From Cokeromyces recurvatus (Eukaryota > Mucoromycota > Mucoromycetes > Mucorales > Mucoraceae): a stretch of 64,000 nt of DNA. The translations under genes were made by a program, and so were the position numbers. The stretch lies in the NCBI RefSeq assembly GCF_025118155.1, contig NW_026251430.1:62001-126000 (forward strand). The letters are read 5' to 3'. This document shows positions 49,845-63,295 of this stretch, one piece after another (position 1 is the stretch's first letter; each line of letters opens with the position of its first letter). The notes under the pieces are model-generated. The model was not told where the DNA came from. It ran no database searches and saw nothing but the letters and a program-made list of their open reading frames with translations.

Positions 49845-52651
49845 TTAAGATGTAGCTCGAAGATACCAATTATATTCCTGTATGTAAAAGAAGGGAGGTT
49901 AAACAAAAAATAAAATAAAATAAGAAAAGCTTATTATAATATATACAAAACCTTATTTGTGCCTCTTATTTCTTGCGTAGCCAAGTCGTGAATCATGGCT
50001 TGTAATTGTGCTGTAGTATATTCACTAAATTTTTCTCTAGATTTCAATATGCCTACTAATCCCATCATTGTTTTAGTTTTATTCTCCATAATAACCTGTA
50101 TTAACATTTTTTAATTTTTTTTCCCCGTTAAAGATATGTAAAATCACTTACATCAATTAATTCCTTTTTATCTGAATTCATAATCTTATCTACTTCTCTT
50201 TGATATAAAGGTGGCTTTACTTTATCAGATGGTTCAAAGCATATAGCTAATGATGTACTATTCAATATTTCCTTTTCAGCTCCATCAGTTTGGTCAATAA
50301 TGTCTTTATCAGAAAATGTGCCAAATGGAGCATATCCTATACTATCGTTATTAACAAGTATGTGCAGCTTAAAGTCAGATAAAGGATGATTCTCTGGTTC
50401 ACCAGGTAACTCAAATGAAGGGCCAAGAATAAATGGCTTCATAGGAAAATGCTATATACAAGAAAAAGGATGTTTTTAAAATTTTGTTTATACAAAAAAT
50501 TTTGGTGAATGCATCTACATTACTTTATTTCTAGACATTGGCCATTTTGCTGGACGACTCTCAATAGGTCGACAAGGTCGTGCTCGTCTCTTTCGAACAT
50601 ATATTCCTTCATCTTCAGACAGATATCCTTCTGGTACAAGCCATTGATTAGTCTCTTCTTCATCTTCCTAGTAAAGAATCATTTTTTTTAATATATAAAA
50701 ACATCTCTCTTAGATACTACACATGCATTTTACATTTACTATATCAACATTTTTGTCTTTGCCTTTGTCTTCAGTATTCACATTTTCGTCATCTTCATCA
50801 GTACTATCAGAAAACTTTACAGTGTTATCTTCATCAGGACTTAATATGTAAATATCGTCTGAAGGATCAATATCGATATCCCATTCTGCTTCACTGTCAT
50901 AATCATAATTTAATAATGACTTATCTTTTGCAAATGGTCTTCTTCCTGTCACAATAGAATTTTCATAATGATTAATAGCTTTTGTCCAGGTACCATAATA
51001 AGCAGGTCGAACATCCTCATGAAATTGAAGTAACTTCATTTTTAATAAACGTAACTGTTTATTGCTGTTTGTACGCGAATTATAACTATTATCTCTACAA
51101 TGGTGGCGATTTACAGATGTTGTAATACTTTCTAGCCAAATCCTTTTCAAGTCAATCATTCCTTTTAAAGACCTATAATTCTTTATTCCTCGTTTTCTTT
51201 TAGCCTCAGGAGATAATTCATTTAAAAACCGTTGTCGCAAATCAAAAGAATCGTTTAATCCAATATAAAACAGGGTATCAAAGCTTGAACAAATACGTTT
51301 ACGTGGAGTTTTAGCGGGAGGAGCTACTGTTACGCATTCCCCAGGTTTAAACGGTGCAAATAATTGAGCTTGAGTAGTTTCATTGACTTTTGTATTTTGA
51401 TTTAACGTTGTAGCATAATATCCATTAAAATTATTCTGAATAAAAATGTAAAGTTATGAATTCTATTTTATTATCTTCTACTACTTCTACTTTATTTTTT
51501 TTTATTTACCTCCTTTAAATCCTTCTTTGTAGATTCAATAAAGAAATTTCCTGATTCATTAAACAATAATTCAATTCTTTGAGCTGCAGTTAAACTTTGA
51601 AAGGCATTGGTAAAAATACTTGAAAACTAGAATGAAGATGTAATGAGTTGTTTTTGTTCAACATAATAGGCTTTGTCAATATTACCAATTTACGACGCTC
51701 TCTTCTTTTTTGTGCTGCTTTTATTATGTCTGCTGGAAATATGGTTGTATCATAAGCTTGCCATCGAAAGAAGCATAATCGCTAATGATAAGTTTATATT
51801 TTAGCTTATTATTATTCTTATGGTTATCATCGAAATACTTTACTTCAGGTACTAGAGGAGGTGTTCCAGTTAACAATAAAACCACGTCTGCTAATCCATA
51901 TCTTTCTTGATATGCAGTGACTTTGATTACTTGTTTAATAGCATTATAGAACGGAATGGATGCTAAATATGTATTGTTTAAAAAAGTTAGATCTATTTGT
52001 CAAACAAGTACATATATGCGTTTACCTTCTTTATTTTTTTCGAATGGTGATAGCAGATCATTTAATCGGTGAGCAAGATCATTAAGAGACTCATCACTAT
52101 ATATATAATATTCAACCACATAAATGGTTGTAAATAAATAGTATTCATGATAAACGTTAGTTAAATATAAACCTTTCGTGCGATAGCATTGCAATTAAAT
52201 CTGTAAATTCTTTGGGTATATCAGACGGATGTATATCTGTTCTTATTAATTCGAAATTTTCTCTCCATTCTCGAAAATTTATTATAGCTAATTCAGAATG
52301 TAAGTCTTTTAGACTCACATTATTCTTAAAATAAATAAATTACCATTGCTAATGAGTAGATGGTTTTCTATTCGAAGTCTTTCTTCAGAGAATACAACAT
52401 GACCACTTTTAATAAATGTATATCCCTAAATGCATATATAACATTGCTGAAGTTAATAAATATATATATGTGTATATATTAGTAACATAAAATGACATGC
52501 CTTGATTAAATTTTGATTGTTAGAATTTGCAACAACTAAATGTATAAAAATATAAAAATGTTTAGCAAATAAAATCTATATTTTTCTCTTTTTCTTTCTT
52601 TCTTTCTTTCTTTTTTTACGCGTTACAGTCATTAAATGAAGTGTTATTCAT
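49845..52651 (-). CDS. RLF2: Chromatin assembly factor 1 large subunit (Cac1/Rlf2/CHAF1A)
   Basis: Thirteen exons were read (52651-52627, 52535-52501, 52425-52396, 52324-52173, 52096-52026, 51962-51844, 51781-51686, 51626-51510, 51435-50740, 50667-50524, 50451-50152, 50095-49952, 49877-49845), about 653 aa. It deposits new H3-H4 at replication forks. The diagnostic CAF1A block is in exon 9: KLLQFHEDVRPAYYGTW, GRRPFAKD, LLNYDYDSEAEWD and the acidic stretch after it. Exon 10 carries WLVPEGYLSEDEGI, the other family block. A basic region (AAQKRRERRKL) stands upstream. Exons 1-4 are less sure: exon 2 seems to use a GC donor, and exon 3 needs a GTATTC donor to stay in frame. No PIP box was recognised. 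Confidence 0.85.
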
Positions 52652-52736
52652 TCTATTCTTATGTATTAAAAGTAAAGTAAAAAAAAAGAGATTTTAGTGT
52701 TTAGGTTTTTTTTTTGTGTTCAAATTATTTTTCAGG

Positions 52737-52739
<3 letters not shown>

Positions 52740-52774
<35 letters not shown>
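52740..52774 (+). repeat. T homopolymer
   Basis: About 35 T residues just upstream (in gene orientation) of the CAF-1 gene and beside the mobile-element remnant. One of at least nine comparable A/T runs in the window. Confidence 0.9.
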
Positions 52775-52775
<1 letters not shown>

Positions 52776-52824
52776 AAACTCCATATGAAAAAGAAAAAAA
52801 AAAAAATACATATTTGAATAAAGG

Positions 52825-54870
52825 TCAGGACCGTTCAATTTTTTTTTTCTTTTCATCGCAATTTTCTTGTAAGATTGTAAGGTATAAGGATCTGTGGGGA
52901 GCCTTCAATGGCGTAAGTCTTGGGTCTACCCTAGTTTGTGAAAGTTTACAAACAATACTAGTAACCTTGTCATCTCTATTTTTACACCGTAGAGTAGTTA
53001 AGCTCATAGGTTGAGAGAGCTTATGAAGTAAGCAGTCCATTGAAGGCCACTTTATTTTTTTGGGATAAGATCGAAATGTTTCGCGTTGCCGTAATTTTTT
53101 TTTTTTTAAAAAAAAGAGAAATAGCAATGTGAGTACAATAAAATTAACCCCTAATAAACCAAATCTTTATTAGCCTAATTCGAAAACGAGAAACAAAAAG
53201 AGATGCTGAAGATTCGGGTTTCCATGATGCTAAAAAATCTCGCTTACTTTGCTCTGTACAGAAAAAAAAAAAAAAAAAAAAAAAAAAAGATAGCTGCGCT
53301 TGAACTTTATCAAAGTCAATTTTTCTCCCAAGCAGCTTCTTCCTGAAGTTTCCAGATGCAAACTGGGTGTATTTTTCCATGTAGTTGTCGAGAAAAAACG
53401 AATGCTCTTCTGTAAGCTTTGCATTATTCCCTTTTCTTTTTGATCTCAGTTACAAACCTGTAACCTGGTAATATTGTACCTCCGGTTTCTTTCCATTATT
53501 TGCAGAACTTGTATGCACTATTAATTTCGATACATGCTTCTGAAGCAAGCTGTTGTTGTGGAGTAACTGGTGAGTGTGGTGCAGGCGTTAGTTGCTGCTT
53601 CTCTGCAATTATTGATTGATACTTTTCTAAAATGTGTCTAAGCATTGGTATAATATTGAATGGGGCGTTATTCAGCGTTTCTTTGGTCACAGGAAGTGAC
53701 GGCAGTCGATTCCTGATCTCGACAATTAGCGGGTTTAGAAAAGCACGGATGCGGTCTTGGGTTTGATCGTTCAAAGAACTGGAAATGTTGGTAAACATCA
53801 TAGTCGCTGACTCGTTAGAAAAACACTACATTCAACATATGGTTGTATATAATGTATTTTATCACGGGCATTCGTAAGTCTTCGGTATCAAGAGTTAATA
53901 TCAATTTTTTACCGTAAAAATAGCCGTATTTCAAATTTTCACTTACAGGAAACGCAACAAGGACCATGTATATAAATAGTTTGAAATAATAGTTTCGAAA
54001 TTTTCAACGTAGAAATTATTGTAACATATTGCAACAATTTCACATGCTGTAGACAAAACTTGCCCATAGTTGGACAGACCTTCCTTGTCCACTATCATAC
54101 TAACGCCTTCAAGATCGTTGAGTTCATTCCATGTTTCTCCAAGACAAGGAATGCCCGAAGAGTATTTTTGTTTAAAATCATCAATTGTCATGTTCTTATT
54201 TACAAGTCGACACACAGAACACCAAAAATTTTGCTGGAAGAAGTCATTTGACAAGCTGTCTGGGTATTTTAGGATGTAATAATTTACAAAAAGTTGCGCC
54301 CTAAAAATAACTTTCCAAAGGAATACAGATAGTTTCTTAATTTTTTCAAGTATGATACTATCAAACACATCCTCATATGATGCTGATACGAACAATTTGA
54401 GCGGTAAAGAAACTATATACCTTTCATAAAGTGCACCCATGTTTTGTTCAATAAGCTCTTGTAGACTAAGATTATGATTGATGCATAACTTGCTCTTCGC
54501 CGACGAGTGTCCGCTTACACTGCAAGATTTACATGTTGTGCCTTGTGCCGCTGGTTTTGCATTGCGTACCCCTTTTCGCAGCTTGTTTCCTCTGTTTTTC
54601 TTCAAACGTATCCTTGCGTTTGATACCTTGTAACAGTTTGAGTTTTTCTGTTTTCTTATTAACAGTCAGTTTACATTACCTCTTCTTTGTTTAGATTTCT
54701 TATACAAATCATCAGCTGCTTTTGCTGCTTCTTCTGCTTGTTGTTTTTCATATATCTGTTGTTTTTTTTCTGCTGTATAACAGTTTCGACGTCCGGGTAA
54801 ATAGCCGTACGCATGAAGATAACATACATACGACTTAAGAGAAAGACGACATTTACAAATCTATTGATTT
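52825..54870 (-). mobile_element. Decayed mobile-element-like coding block
   Basis: Minus-strand coding spread over several frames. The upper part (54870-54700) contains LPGRRNCYTAEKK and a Lys/Ala coiled coil. The next ORF (54605-53943) has a knuckle of the form CKSC...GH...LCINH, then KVIFRAQLFVNYYILK. Another (53801-53496) contains NNAPFNIIPMLRHILEKY. The last (53424-53144) has KRDFLASWKPESSASLFV. I recall this order in a multi-copy Mucorales protein that behaves like a transposon product (inference; no catalytic triad was identified). An A run near 53262-53288, frame changes and stops show it is inactive. Confidence 0.45.
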
Positions 54871-55669
54871 AAATAGGCGTGATTTTTGGTGACTATTAAG
54901 TTCTATAAGAAATGGTATATTAGTATTAATTTCATGATACTACATACAGGCCCTCGTTCAGAAAATTGTTATCTTAATAATGCATCATACAAAGTTAATT
55001 CATCTATTTTATCAGTCAGAGCATTCTAACATCTCTTATCTATCAGGTTTATAATTAGTTCATTCAGTACATAATTATCTATTCGACATCCAATGCAATA
55101 GGATTAAAATATGATATATTGAAGATCACATCACAAGATTAATCACTAAAGATGTCATGCTTATTAGTTATATAATCCAAGCGCAGACTATCTACTTATT
55201 TGTGTTTCTCTTAGACTGGCTGAATACAGATATGAACTTGTCAGTTTATAGAGACAAAGAAATCTCAGATCCTTTTGTTTTTTCTTTGGCTCCTAAGGTT
55301 TGATTTAGATATGATTAAAACATGAGTTTTGAGCCCCACTCTTATATTGTGTAGTGCTATAATGGTACGAATGCTTAAGAAGCTGACTGTTTTTAAGAAT
55401 CCACCCCTAAATCGAAGAAAAAAAAATCCTTAAATTTGCTCAGCGCAGTCGTAAATTGGTTTCCCATTGTACAATTAAATCAACACCAAAAGATAGATTT
55501 TTTTTTATAATACGTTAGCTAAACCTTCTTAAAGTTGTTCGCAAGTAACATCTATGTAGGCAGGAGGTAAAAAAAAAAAAAAAATAGATGACTTGTTAGT
55601 CTACAGTTGCATCTCACTTTAATTTCTCCTTTTGTCTGATTTCCGTTTTTACTTTTTTTTCAAAAAAGG
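54871..55669. other. Intergenic region
   Basis: About 800 nt, no gene recognised. Short A run at 55568-55583. It ends at the second copy of the dispersed repeat. Confidence 0.5.
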
Positions 55670-55740
55670 TAAGCTAAACGCCTGAAAATTAATTTTGATT
55701 CGTACAGAAAACTACTAACATTGTCTGAATTTGAAGTGCA
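55670..55740 (+). repeat. Dispersed repeat, copy B
   Basis: Partner of 45865-45932, same orientation. Core CTGAAAATTAATTTTGATT is identical; the rest differs at roughly one base in five. Confidence 0.7.
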
Positions 55741-55888
55741 AAAATTATAATACACGTTCTTTTTTTTTCTTTTTAACCTATTTTAGAAATACAATTACTT
55801 CTCCGCTATTTATAATTTCCTCTTTTAGGGCCATCATAAATGATTTAATTCATTCATGTAAGCGAACCAATATTGATTTGTATTTCTC

Positions 55889-55988
55889 TGCTGCCGCTGC
55901 TACTACTACTACTACTACTACTACTGCTACTACTACTGCTGCTACTACTGCTACTGCTACTACTACTGCTGCTGCTGCTGTTGCTACT
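55889..55988 (+). repeat. (ACT/GCT)n triplet tract upstream of CK1
   Basis: About 33 triplets of CTG/CTA/CTT type lie 330 nt before the casein kinase ATG, in its 5' leader or promoter. A T/C-rich tract follows to about 56215. The overlapping ORF is not considered a gene. Confidence 0.8.
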
Positions 55989-56320
55989 TCTGAGAGTTTC
56001 TGTTTATATATAAATATAATCATTTATCCTTCTGGCTTTCCCCTTCTTTTTTCTCCTCCCCCTTTCTCTTTTCTCTCTCTTTCTCTAACTCGGTCTGTTT
56101 CCCCTTTTTCTTTTATATTTTATTCTCTCCCCTCTTTCTTTTTTCTTTCTTTCTTTCTTTCTTTCTTTTTTTTTTTTTTACCCTTTTTTTTCTTTAATCT
56201 GTATTTCATACAAGCAACTCTTTCTTATTTTCATATTAGAATTGAAGAAGAAGAAGAAAAAAAAGCAATCATTTTTTTTCTTCTTTGCTCTTTTGAATAA
56301 TTATACATCATCATTCATCA

Positions 56321-56464
56321 ATGCATAAAAACAACACCCTCATGTCTAATTCAATTCAATCATCATCTACTCACATTGTCGGGGTTCATTACAAAGTTGG
56401 AAAGAAACTCGGAGAAGGGAGTTTTGGTGTACTTTATGAAGGTTAGTCATACACAGATATACGA

Positions 56465-56499
<35 letters not shown>

Positions 56500-58320
56500 T
56501 ACATATATATATATATATATGTATGTATGTATACATGTGTGTGTGTGTGTGTGTGTGTATTGTGTGTATATGTACATACGTATATTTAAAACAAAAGAAA
56601 TAAATTAAATACATATATTTATATATTTATTAGGACTTAACTTACTAAACAATCGATCTGTGGCAATTAAATTTGAACCTAGAAAATCTGACGCACCGCA
56701 ACTAAGAGATGAATATAGAACTTATAAAGTGTTAGCTGGTTTACGTAATGTAGTAGAATATACATATTATAAAGCTAATCATGATAATAATCATACAATA
56801 TCTTTTATCGGAAATATTAGCCGGTGTTCCGAGTGCATATTATTTTGGACAAGAAGGATTGCACAATATTCTTGTCATTGATTTACTCGGACCGAGTTTA
56901 GAAGATTTATTTGTCCTTTGTAGAAGAAAATTCTCAATAAAGACAGTGGCTATGTTGGCAAAGCAAATGGTATAATTCTTATTGTAAAAAAAAAAAGAAA
57001 AGAAAAGAAAAAGAAAAAAAAATTAATACTCGTTAATAATAGATTACTAGAGTTGAAAGTGTTCATGAAAGAAATTTGATTTATAGAGATATTAAACCGG
57101 ATAATTTTTTAATTGGTCGTCCAGGCACAAAATATGCTGATACAGTTTATTTAATTGATTATGGCATGGCTAAATTATATCGTGATCCTAAAACAAAACA
57201 ACATATACCTTATCGTGAACGCAAAAGTTTGTCAGGAACAGCAAGATACATGAGTATAAATACTCATTTAGGAAGAGGTAAGACTCTATTTTTATATGAA
57301 TTGGTGAAACATATTTAATATAGAGAGTGTGAGTGAAGTATGATGATAGGGGAATAGTTACAGATCAAATACATGAATATATAAATAAATATTATGTATT
57401 TCTAAGCTCCCTCTCCCTCTCCCAACTCCCAACTCCGATTTTAAAATAATCAATTTTCTACTCCTCTCTTAGAACAATCAAGACGAGATGATTTAGAGTC
57501 TTTAGGTCATGTTTTCATGTATTTCTTAAGAGGCTCATTGCCTTGGCAAGGATTAAAGGCTGCTACGAATAAACAAAAATATGAAAAAATTGGAGAGAAA
57601 AAACAAACAACATCAATCAAGGACTTATGTGATGCATATCCCGGTAAAGTTTATAACACAAATTTTATAGCTAATTTTTAATTTATATCTGTATATTATT
57701 TAGAGGAATTCGGCATATATTTACAATATGTCCGCAAATTAGGATTTGAAGAAACACCTGATTATGATTTTTTAAGAGAATTATTTAATAAAGTTCTTCG
57801 TCGTCTAAATGACACTGATAATAGCGAGTATGATTGGAAACTACTTAATAGAGGAAAAGGACTCGAGGTAATATAACAAAAAAAAAAAAGAGTCTATTTT
57901 ATTTTTAAATTTAAATTTTTACATTTATAGCCTCGTGAAAATAAACGTCAGACTCGTGAAGAAGATCAAACAAAAATTGTGACATTCCATGGCCGTCGAT
58001 CAAATGAACCAAATTCTATAAAACGACATGTTTCTCATCCAAAGATATCCCCTAATACTAATACTAATACTAATAATAATAATACAAATAACAATGCTGA
58101 TAATAATAATAATATGATGACACAATTATCGAATATGCCGTTTACATCTTCAGCACTTAATAATGATGCGTATACAAAAATGCCCGCTACACCTACTCAT
58201 GGAACTATAGATGATTCAAATCAATATGAAACACAACAAAGAAATAACAAAGAAGAGCATCGAAGCTTTTGGCAAGCTTTTATGTCATTAATGGCTTGTG
58301 GTGGTGGTGGTACTTACTAA
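56321..58320 (+). CDS. Casein kinase 1 (Yck/Cki-like)
   Basis: Seven exons (56321-56441, 56634-56738, 56821-56969, 57043-57277, 57473-57643, 57704-57867, 57931-58320) give about 444 aa. Loop [19 protein letters not shown] lysine, [12 protein letters not shown], and the CK1 signature LIDYGMAK (in place of DFG) with [14 protein letters not shown]. The family block [27 protein letters not shown] is complete. The C-terminal 130 residues are Asn/Thr-rich and end [12 protein letters not shown] single cysteine near the end stands where membrane-type yeast CK1 has a CC palmitoylation signal, so membrane anchoring is uncertain. The ATG at 56321 was chosen for kinase-domain spacing; a second Met lies eight codons on. 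Confidence 0.93.
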
Positions 58321-58517
58321 ATAATAGATTAAATAATGTTATTATTATACAAAACTTATGATTTTTTTTTTTTTTAAAAAAAGTATTAAAATTTCTATAA
58401 ATAAATAAATAAATACTACATCTTACAAGTTATTTAATAATGTATGTTTTCTTTTTACTATGTATCACATTAAAAAAAAAATGGCTACTGTCTTTTCTTT
58501 AGAATATACTAGTTTAT

Positions 58518-61019
58518 TTATCTAAATAAGAAAGGCTGTTGTATCATAGTGTTCGATTGATATCCTCCTATAAAACTCCCTCTATTATATAGCAATAAAT
58601 CGTGATGAGGATCCTTTATTCCTATTTCATTTGGTATTCTATTATTATAAGTTGATGAAGATGAAGACATGACTGGATAATATATAGGTGCTGCTGCTGC
58701 TGCATGCATAGGCATTATATGTGACATGTGTCGGTTTTGAGTCTTACACAAATTATCTTGATATTGTTGCTCACGTTGATAAATACATAGCCTTTCCCAG
58801 TCATAATCCTGTTGTTGTTGTTGTTGCTTATAATTATGACTTTTTCTTCTACTACCACTACTACTGTTACTAGTAAAATCAGGTTCACTTTTCATAGGTC
58901 TAAGCTGCTGATAGTGATGTTGTTGTAAGTTGTAATGATGATTTTCTTTGGCAGAAACAATATGTGGACTCTGATATGATATAGGTAAAGGTGGTGGGAT
59001 TGGTAATGTTTCTGTAGGTGATGATATGCTCATTGCTGCTGTACTATAACCTTGTGCAGTTTGTCTACTACTATTACTACTACTATTACTACTATTACTA
59101 GTACGGTTACTACTTGACTTACTTTTTCCCTTCTTGTTGTTACTAGCTGATACTTGTTTTATCTTTTTTAAATTAGGTACTGATATGGAAGATCGTATGT
59201 TTTGTAAATAGTTCGTATTGATAATTTCTTGTTGATTTACATTTCCTTCTCCTCCTCCTCCTCCTTTTTGACGTGATGACTTTCTTTTTGTTTGTGACTT
59301 TCGTTTTCTTGTAGAAGAAAAAGTATTCTCTATTCTATCGTCGTCATCATCATCATCATTACTTTCAATGTCTGCTTCAGCTGCTATGATGGTCTCGTCT
59401 TCAATTGCATGAAACTCATTAAAATGATTCGGAGCTTCTGGAAAAGATGTATTCTTCATCGAGTTCTTATCTTCTTCTAATTCGATATGACCTGACTGCT
59501 GTTGTTCGTTGAGAGTTGTGTTTGATAAAGTAAATGGAATAGAGGAGGTTGATGTATCTGCTTGACTATCATTTATATGCCTATGATTAGCTGCAGGAGG
59601 AGGCAGATGTAGTTTGTTTAATTTCATAGTTGGTTGTTGTCTAACAGGAGTTGACTTACTCTGTCTAAGTGGAGGTAATTGATGAACTGACTGTCTTTGT
59701 TGCAAGGTGTTGTTGTAATCCTCTTTTTTAGAATAAGATGCATTAGGTATAAAGTGTTGGTGGTAGAGATGATGTTGATGCATCTGTTGCGTAATATCTG
59801 GCAAATCATTTGGGATCATAGGACAATAATACATTTGTTGTTGTTGTTGGGCTGAATCGATAAACCTATTACTACCTGGGTGAGGTAAGACAACATGGTT
59901 TGTTGAGAGAGGAGTTACCGTTAAGGGCCCATACGCTTGTGGAACAACAAAAGGACGCTGCTGTCTCATCATAATGCTAGTATGAAAGAGTTCCTGTTGA
60001 CGTAAAGCGGCCAATTTCGCTTGATTTCTATGTCTATCTTTCATTCTTTCAATCATGGATTCTACTTGATCTGAATCAGGTTCAATTCCATGAGTCCAAT
60101 TATCCACCTTTCGCTGAACTAAGGGCTCATTATCCTGTCTTCTTCTTTCCATGATAGGCTGTACGCCCTTTGTCATACGTTTTCGTGAACTATGACTATT
60201 ATTTGCTATCTTTTTAGCATCAACGTCTTGATCACTATAGTCTACAGAAGAAATTTTTGACTCATCATCAGTATCAGAGACGTCAGAATCTAATACTGTT
60301 TGAGTAACAACTGGAGTCTTTGTATTATTATTATCAACTTTAGGATCTACTGTTATCCTAAACGTGGTCAAAGACGGTGATGAAGTTTTAGCATCTTTGT
60401 TTAAAAGAGAATCAAACATACTTGTCGATAATGACTCACTATGGTTTGTTGCTGAAGGAGCGTTTAAATAGCTACTGTAGATACTATCACTATTTAAAAG
60501 AATATTGGATGCTTTATTCTCTTTGTTATTGTCTTTTGTTTTTTTCATATCAACCGAGTTCAATACTTCTTCTTGCTCTAACTGAAGTTGATGTGATAGG
60601 GCAAGGGCTAATGAAATATCAGTTTGAATCGAATCTATCAAAATTTGAACATAATTTTAATAAAGCAGGAAAAAAAAAATGCTGTGCTATCATAAAAAAA
60701 AATTACCCTTTTGTCCACCATCCAATTCAGCAAAAATGTCATCAAATAAGCTACTACTACCTAAACCGTAGGATGTAGTTTGTTGTTTATCTGCTTGTGC
60801 TTTTTTTGGAAAACAGAGTGTCGTGTCATTCACTTTACTATGTATATCAGTATCTAAACAATGATTATTCAAGTCCAAGTTTAAATCTAATGAAATAGGT
60901 TCTAGTTTAGGTACTGAAGGAGCAGATATTGCGATACATGATGACTCTTGCTGTTGTTGTGCTTTTTCTTTTTTATTACTCTTCTTTTTATATAAACTGC
61001 CTAATTTAAGAAGTCCCAT
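58518..61019 (-). CDS. Large low-complexity protein, unknown function
   Basis: Two exons (61019-60707, 60634-58518) give about 809 aa. It is Gln/Ser/Asn-rich with His-Gln blocks, an acidic run (SNDDDDDDDRIENTF) and a basic cluster (STRKRKSQTKRKSSRQK) that could be a nuclear signal. The only compact stretch is VESMIERMKDRHRNQAKLAALRQQ, a probable helix. The N-terminus (MGLLKLGSLYKKK) is basic. Composition suggests a regulatory or scaffold protein. No domain recognised, so no function assigned. Confidence 0.75.
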
Positions 61020-61985
61020 ACGTATTATTTAAAAATGATTAAAACAAGAGGGAGAGAGAGAGAGAGAAAGATTTGAAACTTATCAAGTATTACAAGGAAA
61101 ATAAACAGCGTTATAATTTTATCTAATGTGCTACCTAAAAAAGAAAAACGTGCTAACAGTGATTATTTCATCCTTTCCTAAATGAAGATCTTTTGTGTGT
61201 GTGTAATTCAAGATGAATAACCTTTTCTGTATAAAAAGTGAGATAATTCTTCATGTATCATTCTTTTTTTTTTTATAACTATTATAATTAAGCTAAGTTT
61301 TTATATTCGTTAAATTAGTTTGATCTACAAAGACATTAAGAGGTTAACAAGCATAACTTACTGTCAAAGATGATTTTAACTATATGTACAAAAAAAAAAA
61401 AAAAAAAATGAAGAAAATGCAAATAAAGCATTTAGAAATATATAGCATATCAGTTGTATACAAATATATATTTTTTTTTACTAATTAACGAATAAAATAA
61501 TTTCAAAATTATCAACTGAAATACGATAATTCAGATTATTGTTTTAGCTAAAGACATACATTAGATAGAAGCGAATGAACAGACAATAAAACTTTTTTTT
61601 TTTTTTTTTTTTTTTAAAAAAAAAGTTACATGTTGCAACTTTGTTAAGGGTTAGCATTAGCCAAGTATAGAGCAAATCGTAACTATCAAATCTGGTAGTA
61701 TGTCAATGATTTATAAAAGACAATAATGATAGTAGTTTATTGTTTCAAACTCCACTAAAATGGCTAATGATGGTATTGAGATAAACTTTACTTTACTCTC
61801 ACGTCATCGAATGAATTTTTATTATCTGCGAGGAACAAGTTTCCTGCTCGAAATTCGCCACTTTAATTTTTTTCAGGGTTGGCCACTTTCCCTAGCAGTA
61901 CTGTTTTTTTTTTTATTAGAGATCCAACCCCTCACTCTTTTCTCCACTTATTTTTTTTAATACTCAGTATACACATATATATATA
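61020..61985. promoter_or_regulatory. Divergent intergenic region upstream of ATP synthase subunit e
   Basis: About 965 nt. AG microsatellite at about 61048-61062, an A run near 61390-61408 and a T run at 61590-61615. The ORF at 61760-61960 is not convincing. Nothing else seen. Confidence 0.4.
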
Positions 61986-62539
61986 ATGGTTAACAGTGCT
62001 GTTGCAAATGTACGTAAATGGTATAAACCAATGCTACCCCCCTTTTTTTTTAATACAGTTCATTGATAAAGAATTGAAATGAAGAAAGAAGAGATCAGCA
62101 TTATATACATTTTTTTTTTAAAAAAAAAAGTTTGATTATGGGCGTGAAGTGTGGGAGAGGGAAAGAAGAATGTAATTAAATTTAGAAAATTGACATCTTA
62201 ATGTTCAATAGGTTGGACGTTGGTCTGCTTTAGCCTTTGGTCTCTTTTATGGCTATACCCACAATATTTCTTTGCAAAAGCAAGCTGAACAAAAAAAAGC
62301 CGAGGCAGAATATCATCGTAAAGAACTTTTGATTGAACAAGCTAGACTTGCTTATGCTAAGAAACAAGCCGGTGTCATTAAAACTGATGCAGCAGAAGTT
62401 ACATGTAAGTTGACATTATGTACATCTTTCAATTCCAGAACAGTTTTATAAATATATATGTGTATATATAGTTGATATTGAGAGTCCTGATTTCGATTTG
62501 GAAAAATACCTCGAACAGTTTGAAAAGGAAAGCAATTAA
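61986..62539 (+). CDS. TIM11: Mitochondrial F1Fo-ATP synthase subunit e
   Basis: Three exons (61986-62009, 62212-62404, 62472-62539) give about 94 aa, the family size. Subunit e is an inner-membrane protein that supports ATP synthase dimers and cristae shape. The single membrane helix near the N-terminus reads VGRWSALAFGLFYGYTH and carries the GxxxG motif (GLFYG). A charged helical tail follows (KKAEAEYHRKELLIEQARLAYAKK). The first exon is eight codons and intron 1 is about 200 nt, long for this window. Confidence 0.9.
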
Positions 62540-63295
62540 TAGTCAAGTTGCTCAGTATGCACGCACACACACTCTCTCTCTTTTCGTTAGTAATAAACAA
62601 AAAAAAAACGTATACATATCTATATTTATCACCTGTAAAAGGTCTCAAAAATAATCAAGCATTATAAGATAAAATAATAATAATAAAAAAAAAGGAGAAT
62701 TACCTGTAGATCAATGGAAGATAAAATAGGATGTGCCTGACTTTTTGACCGAGAAGATAGTGTATATTGGCATGCGGTTATTTGTTAAGTTTTCACATAT
62801 ATAGATGAAAAATAAAATAAGATAAAATAAAATAAAATAAAACGAGGAGATAAAAATACTGTATCTATTTATATATACTGCATTAGTACTCTTTCTCTCT
62901 CTTTCTTTCTTTTTTTTTTAGACAAAGAAATATAGGATAAAAAAGGGATTGCATACAGAGGTGTAAACTTTCAATAACCTGTTTCGTATTTCTAATCATA
63001 TTTTAAGACTTATTTGCCCGTAATAAAATATATCAAAGATAAGAAGGATTAAAAATAAGTAACAATAAATATAAACAAGTAATTTGATTATTTGAAGTAT
63101 CTTGGGTATATAAGTTTATTGGGTGATTAACAACTTTATAGTCTGTCTGGGTTGATTGTTTCATTGTGTATATCACTTTTAATTGTTACTAAAAAAAAAA
63201 AAGTCTATTTGCCTTTTTTCTTTTCTTTTTCTTTATATTTATATTTATCTTTATATACAAATATATATCTTTTCTTTATAATATAATATTACTCA
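62540..63295. other. Intergenic region
   Basis: About 755 nt between co-directional genes. Contains (AAAAT)n near 62810-62845 and T-rich sequence. No gene recognised. Confidence 0.5.

Noticed and set aside
55731..56300. 189-codon plus-strand ORF with Ala/Thr repeats
   Set aside because: It is translation of triplet and CT-rich low-complexity DNA just upstream of CK1; no domain, and composition follows the repeats.
61760..61960. 66-codon ORF before ATP synthase subunit e
   Set aside because: Ends in translation of T-rich sequence; no coding character and sits in a promoter region.
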